NCBI GenBank assembly: GCA_002127285.1
Contig: NFUW01000002.1
Coordinates: forward strand, 1,647,630 to 1,711,629
Length of the DNA stretch: 64,000 nt
Direction: 5' to 3'
From: Chitinophagaceae bacterium IBVUCB1
GTDB lineage: Bacteria; Bacteroidota; Bacteroidia; Chitinophagales; Chitinophagaceae
Below are positions 35,371 through 41,761 of this stretch, piece after piece. The position numbers were made by a program, and so were the translations under genes. Numbering within the stretch: the stretch's first letter is position 1; every line of letters begins with the position of its first letter. The notes under the pieces are model-generated. The model had not been told where the DNA came from. It did no database searches and saw only the letters and a program-made list of their open reading frames with translations.

Positions 35371-36225
35371 CTATTTTATTGCCCCGAAATCTTTTAGTAC
35401 AGACTTCAAGACTTCAACCCTTACGGATGGCCAGTCTTTGGTGGTATCGCTAACAGGTGCATCAAAGTTCATGGCAAAGAAGTAGGGGTACATGCGTATA
35501 TCGCTTTTGTTCATAGATTTTTCATGTTCTTTTACGCGCTCTATTTTTTCAATAAAACCCACAACCCACATCACGTTTGACGAGGTACGAATGCCCCAGC
35601 CCGTTTTGTAATATAGTTTATAGTCAGGTGTTTCTTCTTGCAGCATCATGCTTTTTACAATACGCTGTGTGCGCTCTGCAAAAGGCAGTTCGGCAAAATA
35701 CATACGTTTCAGAAAGCCAACCTGCTCGTCGGCAGAAATTTGCAACGAATCGTTGAGCCAAAACATATCTATACCACCTTTCATGTTTCTGTTGCCATAC
35801 TCGCATGTGTCAAGGTAGTGCTGCATCAGATCGGGGCCTATACGGCGGGCTATTTCCTGATAGTAGTTTACACAACTTATCTTAAAAGCCTCGCGCATAT
35901 TCATGTCTTTATTCCACTCAGTCATACGGCGGGGTATGCTATCCCATTTTATTATCAGCGATTCGTCTGGTGCTACACCTGTTTCCAATGCTACCAGCGA
36001 ATTGAATATTTTGAATGTAGATGCAGGCAGGTAACGTTGCAGGCAGCGTTCTTTGTTGTAGTAATAAACTGCTTCATGGTTATTATCTCGCAATATGAAA
36101 CAACTGTTTTTGATGCCTTGAGCCTCAAAATATTTGCCCCATTCGGGTTTATCGTGCAACCTGCTTTCGCGGCAACTGCTGATAAATAATGTGGCAACTA
36201 TGGCGAATATCAATCCGAAACGCAT
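35371..36225 (-). CDS. Class D (OXA-type) beta-lactamase family lipoprotein
   Basis: A 284-residue periplasmic protein. The N-terminus MRFGLIFAIVATLFISSC has a lipobox, so it should be lipid-anchored. Class D motifs are all present: STFK at 69-72 (acylated Ser69, Lys72 as candidate carbamylated base), SCV at 117-119, YGN at 143-145, Trp156 and KTG at 207-209. This supports a real OXA-fold serine hydrolase; beta-lactam hydrolysis is likely but BlaR-like sensing or another role is not excluded. It stands alone with a good promoter box, with no mobile element beside it. Confidence 0.85.
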   Translation of the reverse strand: MRFGLIFAIVATLFISSCRESRLHDKPEWGKYFEAQGIKNSCFILRDNNHEAVYYYNKERCLQRYLPASTFKIFNSLVALETGVAPDESLIIKWDSIPRRMTEWNKDMNMREAFKISCVNYYQEIARRIGPDLMQHYLDTCEYGNRNMKGGIDMFWLNDSLQISADEQVGFLKRMYFAELPFAERTQRIVKSMMLQEETPDYKLYYKTGWGIRTSSNVMWVVGFIEKIERVKEHEKSMNKSDIRMYPYFFAMNFDAPVSDTTKDWPSVRVEVLKSVLKDFGAIK

Positions 36226-36245
36226 ACCTGATTTGAATTAGGGGG

Positions 36246-36253
36246 CAAAGATA
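36246..36253 (-). promoter_or_regulatory. -7 promoter box of the class D beta-lactamase gene
   Basis: TATCTTTG on the minus strand matches TAnnTTTG, 20 bases before the ATG. No clear -33 element. Confidence 0.6.
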
Positions 36254-36296
36254 GGGTGAATAATAACTATGTTGTAAATTGGTGAAAATTATAGCT

Positions 36297-36785
36297 ATGA
36301 AAAAAATATGGATAGTGTTTATGTTTTTGCTGCTAAGTGCGGCTAATACCTACGCACAAAATGCAAAGATGCAATATGATGCCCCTAAAGATATACGTGT
36401 CATAATCGGCAACTATTTTGTGTACATGACGCTCGGCGATATAAAAGAGGCCTTTATGCAACTACCGCAACCTGTGCAGCAGAAATATGCCGAACTGATG
36501 GATGTACCCAATGGGGTGAAAGCCACTATCAACATCATACAGGGCAGCAAAGCGCAGGCTAGTATTATGGAACCTGTAGTGCAGCGCCACGTTGGCGGCT
36601 ATTTGCTAAAGCAGGGTATGGCATATATAGAAACAAAGGATGAAAAGAAAGTAACCGAACTGGAAGTGAAAGAAGGGGCAGCATTTACAGATGATGCAGG
36701 TTTTGAAGTACGACAGATAACGTTCTACGACCCCAAAACAAAAAAGACAGTTTTTACAGGTACTATCAATAATACGTTTAAGTAA
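36297..36785 (+). CDS. Hypothetical exported protein
   Basis: A 162-residue protein with a clear Sec signal peptide (MKKIWIVFMFLLLSAANTYAQ) when started at the ATG at 36297 rather than the in-frame GTG at 36279. The mature part is a mix of short helices and strands with no cysteines or recognised motif. It begins 71 bases from the divergent beta-lactamase gene and ends three bases from the converging M23 peptidase gene. Function not recognised. Confidence 0.7.
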   Translation: MKKIWIVFMFLLLSAANTYAQNAKMQYDAPKDIRVIIGNYFVYMTLGDIKEAFMQLPQPVQQKYAELMDVPNGVKATINIIQGSKAQASIMEPVVQRHVGGYLLKQGMAYIETKDEKKVTELEVKEGAAFTDDAGFEVRQITFYDPKTKKTVFTGTINNTFK

Positions 36786-36788
36786 ACA

Positions 36789-37763
36789 TTAGTCGAAAGA
36801 CTGATTGTTAGCTGCCGCAATTTTTACCATTCTTTCATAGTCGGTAGCTGTCAGGTCGTTGAAGAAGAAGTGTATCGGGTCTATTTTTTCGCCATAGCGT
36901 ATCACCTCGTAGTGGCAATGAGGTCCGGTACTCTTGCCCGAAGAGCCCACCCATCCTATCACTTGCCCGCGTTTGATGCGTTCGCCAACACGCGATTTTA
37001 TTTTTACCATGTGCCCGTATAGCGTTTCGTAGCCATAGCCATGGTTAACGATAACATGATAGCCGTAGCCGCTATTGTCGTAATTCGCTTCTTTTACAAC
37101 ACCATCCCCGGTAGCATAAATGGGAGTGCCCATAGCGGCGGTAAAATCAATACCGGTGTGCATTTTGGGTGTTTTATAAATAGGGTCTATCCGGTAGCCA
37201 AAGCCCGATGCAACCCTGTCAAGCGATTTGTTTGAAACGGGCTGTATGGCTGGTATGGCTGTTAACATGGCCTGCTTGGCTTTTACCAGACTCTCCAGCG
37301 TATCATACGATTTCTGCTGAATAAACAATCGGTGTTTTAAGTCAGATACCTGATTGTTCATACTTTCAATCAATAAGTCGGACGATGTGTAAGCAAACTG
37401 GTCTGCATCTGCTATACTGTATTTTTTGCCATGCCTGATGCTATCTGGTAGGGGGGCAGATTCAAATACACCACGATATATATTGTTGTCCCTGTCTTCC
37501 AGTTCGGCTACTGTTTTGTGCAGGGTATTGATTTCTTTTTGCAGCGATAAATACTCCTCTTTCAAACTGCGTATCTCGGTGCGCAGTGTTTTTTCTTTAG
37601 GAGAGTCAAGAAAGCGGAAGGCGATAGAAACTATAATGATAGAAGTAACCAACGCAGCAGATATAAAACCCAAAACACGCAAGGCCTTGGCTTGCCAAGA
37701 TGTCTCCAGCTTTTCAAACCGATGCGTATCTGTATTATAATAATATTTCCTGACCCTTTTCAA
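36789..37763 (-). CDS. M23 (LytM/peptidase) family cell-wall hydrolase
   Basis: A 324-residue bitopic protein. The N-terminus KRVRKYYYNTDTHRFEKLE is the typical cytoplasmic start of Bacteroidota M23 proteins, followed by one membrane helix (about 29-50), a coiled coil (about 55-165) and the LytM domain. Zinc ligands are His202 and Asp206 (HTGID) and His284 (HCH). The start is uncertain: a TTG at 37763 is chosen because the upstream in-frame stretch to 37961 contains a terminator hairpin and promoter boxes and does not look coding. A 10-codon frame (37792-37760) ends on this TTG (TTGA). It would cleave peptidoglycan cross-links or activate amidases. Confidence 0.82.
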   Translation of the reverse strand: MKRVRKYYYNTDTHRFEKLETSWQAKALRVLGFISAALVTSIIIVSIAFRFLDSPKEKTLRTEIRSLKEEYLSLQKEINTLHKTVAELEDRDNNIYRGVFESAPLPDSIRHGKKYSIADADQFAYTSSDLLIESMNNQVSDLKHRLFIQQKSYDTLESLVKAKQAMLTAIPAIQPVSNKSLDRVASGFGYRIDPIYKTPKMHTGIDFTAAMGTPIYATGDGVVKEANYDNSGYGYHVIVNHGYGYETLYGHMVKIKSRVGERIKRGQVIGWVGSSGKSTGPHCHYEVIRYGEKIDPIHFFFNDLTATDYERMVKIAAANNQSFD

Positions 37764-37792
37764 ACACCCCTGTTTGGGGTAAAAATAACCAT
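37760..37792 (-). other. Possible 10-codon leader frame overlapping the M23 start
   Basis: ATG at 37792 encodes MVIFTPNRGV and stops at TGA (37762-37760), which overlaps the presumed TTG start of the M23 gene. It begins about seven bases after the -7 box. It may be a leader peptide with coupled re-initiation, or the real N-terminus if one base in the neighbouring G-run is missing. Confidence 0.35.
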
Positions 37793-37798
37793 TTGCCC

Positions 37799-37806
37799 CA
37801 AAACTA
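37799..37806 (-). promoter_or_regulatory. -7 promoter box of the M23 peptidase gene
   Basis: TAGTTTTG on the minus strand matches TAnnTTTG. It lies just downstream of the RNA terminator hairpin, giving the peptidase gene its own promoter. Confidence 0.55.
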
Positions 37807-37824
37807 ATTGTATGCCCGCTTGTT

Positions 37825-37927
37825 AAATAATACGGGCTCCATGAAAGGAGCCCGCTGCTTTCGCACGGGGTGATAATGGGTGCATTATCAAGGTAAAAGT
37901 AGCCGTATGGCAATACACAGCTAATAC
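37825..37927 (-). ncRNA. Candidate structured small RNA or leader upstream of the M23 gene
   Basis: Read on the minus strand, about 100 bases fold into successive hairpins. H1 (37900-37923) has UGUAU/AUACG plus UAGC/GCUA arms and a UGCC loop. H2 (37871-37890) has an 8-bp stem UGAUAAUG/CAUUAUCA. H3 (37851-37869) has CCCG-UGC/GCA-CGGG with a GAAA loop. A terminator hairpin (37833-37854) shares CGGG with H3, so the two exclude each other. A CAGTTTTG box (37931-37938, one mismatch) would start the RNA right before H1. No known family was recognised. It could be a small RNA or an attenuator for the peptidase gene. Confidence 0.45.
37833..37854 (-). terminator. Terminator hairpin ending the candidate small RNA
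   Basis: CGGGCTCC and GGAGCCCG form a perfect 8-bp stem with a six-base loop; on the minus strand it is followed by the weak T-tract TATTATTT. Confidence 0.65.
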
Positions 37928-38075
37928 CATCAAAACTGTATTTTCTGCTAAGTACTGGCACGTAGCTCTATTCTTACATCTGTTGTTGAAAGTGCTGACA
38001 GATGATATGTGTAATAATATTATCTGTATAGGGTTTTAACACATTGTGGTGACTGATATTGCCCGTGTGTTTTGT

Positions 38076-38083
38076 TATATTTG
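38076..38083 (+). promoter_or_regulatory. -7 promoter box of the gldF-gldG unit
   Basis: TATATTTG matches TAnnTTTG, 31 bases before the gldF ATG at 38115. It lies inside the longer upstream open frame (from 38046), which supports the shorter start. Confidence 0.6.
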
Positions 38084-38114
38084 CCATCCCTTACACAAAA
38101 GGGGTTCAGCATAT

Positions 38115-38867
38115 ATGCGCAGCATTTTTATAAAAGAGATAAATTCCTTTTTCAGCTCCATAGTAGGCTATGTTGCTATCTTGGTTTTTTTGGTGGCTTG
38201 CGGTTTGTTTATATGGGTGATGCCGGAATCTACCATCCTGAGAACGGATGGCTATGCTACATTAGATAGCTTTTTTCAACTGGCACCTTGGTTTTTGATG
38301 TTATTGATACCGGCGGTTACTATGCGTTCATTCGCAGACGAATTCAGAAGCGGTACGATTGAATGGTTGCAAACAAAACCATTAAAAGATACAGACATTA
38401 TTCTGGGCAAGTATTTCGCGTCATTGGTATTAGTGTTGTTTGCGCTGTTGCCTACGCTTATTTATGTGTACACCATCAGCAATCTGGCAGCAGAGGGCAA
38501 TAGTATAGATGGCGGCGGCATAGCAGGTTCTTATTTCGGTTTGTTTTTTCTGATTGCTGGCTTTACCGCTGTAGGTATATTTTGCTCATCGCTTGCAAAT
38601 AACCAGATAGTTGGTTTTTTAATTGCCTTGTTTGCGTGCTACTTGTTGTATAGTGGTTTTGAGTCGCTTAGCAAAGTGCCTGCATTCGTTAATGGTATTG
38701 ATTATTATCTGGGCATGGTTGGCATGTCGTTTCATTACGATTCCATCAGCCGTGGATTTATTGATACCCGCGATGTCATTTATTTTTTGTCAATAGTCGT
38801 ATTGTTTATATCGCTCACCCGTTTATCGCTCAGCAGCCGCACTTGGGATAAGGCTGTACAGGATTGA
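38115..38867 (+). CDS. gldF: Gliding motility ABC transporter permease GldF
   Basis: A 250-residue membrane protein with six hydrophobic helices. The N-terminus MRSIFIKEINSFFSSIVGYVAILVF and the block MRSFADEFRSGTIEWLQTKPLKDTDIILGKYFASL are typical of GldF and of ABC-2 permeases generally. GldF acts with GldG and the ATPase GldA, which is not in this window; the trio is linked to gliding in flavobacteria, though Gld ABC genes also occur in non-gliders. GldG follows after seven bases. Confidence 0.88.
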   Translation: MRSIFIKEINSFFSSIVGYVAILVFLVACGLFIWVMPESTILRTDGYATLDSFFQLAPWFLMLLIPAVTMRSFADEFRSGTIEWLQTKPLKDTDIILGKYFASLVLVLFALLPTLIYVYTISNLAAEGNSIDGGGIAGSYFGLFFLIAGFTAVGIFCSSLANNQIVGFLIALFACYLLYSGFESLSKVPAFVNGIDYYLGMVGMSFHYDSISRGFIDTRDVIYFLSIVVLFISLTRLSLSSRTWDKAVQD

Positions 38868-38874
38868 TTAGCTT

Positions 38875-40608
38875 ATGTCAAAACTCAATACAAACAAACG
38901 AAAATCGCAGGTTCGGCTGGCTATTATACGCTTGCTGATGCTGGTTGCCATATTGATAGGTATTAATATACTGGCCGCGCGTTTCCATACAGGCATAGAC
39001 CTTACTAAAGAAAAAAGGTTTACCCTGTCTCAGCCAACAAAAAATATGCTGAGCAGCATGAAAGATGTAGCCGTATTCACGGTTTATCTCAAAGGCAACT
39101 TTCCTGCAGGTTATCAACGCTTAGCAGAAGCCACACGCGAAAAGCTGGAATCATTCAGGAGTGTTGCAGGCAAAAAAATCATTTACAGATTTGTCAATCC
39201 TTTTGAGGGAAAGAGCGAAGAGGAAAAAGTATTAATATCTAAAGAGCTTGCCGAAAAAGGAATATATGGTGTGAACCTGAAAATAGCTGACGAGTCGGAA
39301 GGCTATAGCGAAAAATGGGTGTTCCCCTATGTGCTGGTACAATATAAAAACAGCGAAACATCCGTAAACCTGTACGACGAGGTGCAGTGGATGAATACTT
39401 GGGAAAACCTGATAAAGTCTGAAAATCAACTGGAATACAAACTTGCATCTGCCATCAACAGGCTCGACCAACCTGCAAAACCCGAAATAGCTTATATAGT
39501 AGGGCATGGCGAGTCGCTTGGTATTCAAACCTACGATTTGCTGCAATCGCTGGGCGTACAGTATAAGGTAGATACGTTCGACCTGACAACTAATTACTAT
39601 ATACCCAAATCATACAAAGCCATCATTATCAACAGGCCAACAACACCTATTGACGACCGTGAGAAGTTTAAGATAGACCAGTATGTGATGGAAGGCGGAA
39701 AAGTATTGTGGGCTATAGACCAACTCTATACCCCGATGGATAGCCTTAATAAATCACAACAGTTCATGACGCTGGACTATGGGCTGGAGCTGGATGATAT
39801 GTTGTTTAAATATGGCGTTCGTGTCAATCTGGATGTGATAGAAGATTTGCAATGCCTGCAATTACCTATTATAGTTGGCGCGCAAAGCGGTAAACCGCAA
39901 ATGCAACTCAGGCCATGGATGTTTTACCCGATTTTTGCTCCAGCAGGTCAGCACCCTATTGTCAAAAACTTAAGTGGCATATTCGGCAGGTTTGCAAGCA
40001 GCATAGATACGGTAGCCAACCCCGAGGTGAAGAAAACCATCCTGCTCCAATCATCCAAATACAGCCGCGTAGAGGCGTTTCCTGTTAGGGTAAGCCTGAG
40101 CGTATTAAATTATCCGTTACCACCCGATATGTTTACAAAACCCTACCAGTCATCTGCCGTGTTGCTGGAAGGTAAGTTCAGGTCGGCATTTGAAAACAGG
40201 CTTGCGCCTGGATTCATAAAACTGCTGGAAGATTCGCTGAAAAGAAAATTCCGTACTGTATCAGATACGGCAACGAGCATGATAGTAGTATCTGACGGCG
40301 AGATGTTTGAAAACGATTTTTCGCAGTCGCAGGGTATAATGGAAATGGGCTACTGGAAGTTTACTCAAACAAGGTTCGAGAACAAGGAATTTTTGCTGAA
40401 TTGCATTGAATACCTGACAGATAATACAGGCTTGCTCGAGGCTCGTGTAAAAGACCTGAAGCTGCGTATGCTGGACCGTAAGCGTGTAAAGGATGAAAAA
40501 GCAAAATGGAGAGTGATAAATATTGGCGTGCCCATAGCATTGATACTTGTTTTTGCTTCGGCATATATGTTCTTCCGCAAGCGCAGGTACGAGAAAAAAG
40601 CTGTTTAA
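38875..40608 (+). CDS. gldG: Gliding motility-associated ABC transporter component GldG
   Basis: A 577-residue protein with one N-terminal helix (about 17-35) and one near the C-terminus (about 547-565). The large periplasmic part between them contains RFTLSQPTKNMLSSMKDVAVFTVYLKGNFPAGYQRL and a GHGESLGIQTYDLLQSLG segment typical of the ABC-type uncharacterised GldG family (PF09822-like). It probably forms a complex with GldF. The next gene, a DUF4340 protein, is a usual neighbour of such components. Confidence 0.88.
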   Translation: MSKLNTNKRKSQVRLAIIRLLMLVAILIGINILAARFHTGIDLTKEKRFTLSQPTKNMLSSMKDVAVFTVYLKGNFPAGYQRLAEATREKLESFRSVAGKKIIYRFVNPFEGKSEEEKVLISKELAEKGIYGVNLKIADESEGYSEKWVFPYVLVQYKNSETSVNLYDEVQWMNTWENLIKSENQLEYKLASAINRLDQPAKPEIAYIVGHGESLGIQTYDLLQSLGVQYKVDTFDLTTNYYIPKSYKAIIINRPTTPIDDREKFKIDQYVMEGGKVLWAIDQLYTPMDSLNKSQQFMTLDYGLELDDMLFKYGVRVNLDVIEDLQCLQLPIIVGAQSGKPQMQLRPWMFYPIFAPAGQHPIVKNLSGIFGRFASSIDTVANPEVKKTILLQSSKYSRVEAFPVRVSLSVLNYPLPPDMFTKPYQSSAVLLEGKFRSAFENRLAPGFIKLLEDSLKRKFRTVSDTATSMIVVSDGEMFENDFSQSQGIMEMGYWKFTQTRFENKEFLLNCIEYLTDNTGLLEARVKDLKLRMLDRKRVKDEKAKWRVINIGVPIALILVFASAYMFFRKRRYEKKAV

Positions 40609-40610
40609 CG

Positions 40611-40618
40611 TAATTTTG
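40611..40618 (+). promoter_or_regulatory. -7 promoter box before the DUF4340 gene
   Basis: TAATTTTG matches TAnnTTTG, 12 bases before the ATG. It suggests that the DUF4340 gene can be transcribed apart from gldF-gldG. Confidence 0.5.
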
Positions 40619-40630
40619 TAAGATCAGGAG

Positions 40631-41719
40631 ATGAAGAAAACCTTAGTTTATTTTGCAGGGCTGATACTGATAGCATTGGCTGTTTGGTATTTTGTATTCA
40701 GGAACAAAACAGGCTTTGCATCAGACGAAGCGGGTTTTACCATTGAAGATACCAGTGCCATCGGCAAGATATTTCTTGCAGATAAGAAAGGTAATACCAT
40801 ATTGCTGGAGCGCAAAGAAACCGGCTGGTTGCTCAATGGTCAGCATAAGGTGTTGCAAGCTTCACTCAACACATTGCTATACACACTCAAAAGCCAGGTA
40901 GCGCAATACCCTGTAAACGAAAACGCGTACAACAATGTGATAACCATGCTGGCAGGCGAAAGCATAAAAGTGGAAGTGTATGATAAGGACGGTGATAAAA
41001 TGATGGTGTTTTATGTAGTAGGGCAGGCAGGCAACAATCAGGGTAGCTATATGATGATGGATGGATCGGATATGCCTTATGTGGTGCAGATACCCGGCTT
41101 TGAGGGCTATGTGTCATCGCGCTATACTACCAATATAAAAGACTGGAGAGACCGTATTGTTTTTGACATAGCACAAGCAAACCTGCAGTCTGTTAAACTG
41201 TCTTATCCAAACGAACCGCTAAATAATTTTGTATTTAAGAAAGACAATAACGGCTATATGCTTGAAGCAGAGCCTGCCCTTATCGCAGGTAAGCAAATAA
41301 ATAAAAGGCGCGCAGATGTGTATAGCAGGTTTTTTGAGAAAGTGTATTGCGAAGGCTTTATTAACGGCACCATCAGGCTCGATTCTGTTATCAAAAATGT
41401 GCCGCTTATGTGTACGATAGAAGCAACAGCTGCCAACGGGGAAACACAACAGGCAGATGTATATTGGATGCCGCTGAACAGACGCAGCAAAAACATGCTT
41501 ACACCATTCCCCGGTATAGATAACCAATTCGATGCCGACCGTTTTTATGCCGTCATCAATAATCGAAAAGATACGGTTATCATACAACGACTTACGTTTG
41601 ATAAAATATTCCGTAAGGCATACGAGTTTTACGAGGCAGATGATACTTCCGGAAGCAGAGAAATAATAGAAGTGCCGAAAGGTGCAGGAAACGTAATAAA
41701 AACAGGATCCGGGAAATAG
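40631..41719 (+). CDS. DUF4340 domain-containing membrane-anchored protein
   Basis: A 362-residue protein with one N-terminal helix (about 5-22) and a periplasmic beta-rich region. The IGKIFLADKKGNTILLERKETGWLLNG segment is the DUF4340 hallmark. Proteins of this family sit next to GldG-like ABC components in many phyla, so it is likely an accessory of that transporter; the precise role is unknown. Its TAG stop lies in the loop of the downstream terminator. Confidence 0.82.
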   Translation: MKKTLVYFAGLILIALAVWYFVFRNKTGFASDEAGFTIEDTSAIGKIFLADKKGNTILLERKETGWLLNGQHKVLQASLNTLLYTLKSQVAQYPVNENAYNNVITMLAGESIKVEVYDKDGDKMMVFYVVGQAGNNQGSYMMMDGSDMPYVVQIPGFEGYVSSRYTTNIKDWRDRIVFDIAQANLQSVKLSYPNEPLNNFVFKKDNNGYMLEAEPALIAGKQINKRRADVYSRFFEKVYCEGFINGTIRLDSVIKNVPLMCTIEATAANGETQQADVYWMPLNRRSKNMLTPFPGIDNQFDADRFYAVINNRKDTVIIQRLTFDKIFRKAYEFYEADDTSGSREIIEVPKGAGNVIKTGSGK

Positions 41720-41731
41720 CCCGGATTTTTC
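41707..41731 (+). terminator. Terminator after the DUF4340 gene, with the stop codon in its loop
   Basis: ATCCGGG (41707-41713) pairs with CCCGGAT (41720-41726), followed by TTTTC. The TAG stop (41717-41719) lies in the loop. Confidence 0.85.
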
Positions 41732-41761
41732 TTTTCTATTATATAATTTTAGGATAGTAAG

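Noticed and set aside
37764-37961. N-terminal extension of the M23 peptidase frame back to a GTG at 37961
   Set aside because: The stretch contains a perfect terminator hairpin, two further hairpins and a consensus promoter box, and the resulting peptide lacks resemblance to M23 protein N-termini, which start near KRVRKYYY.
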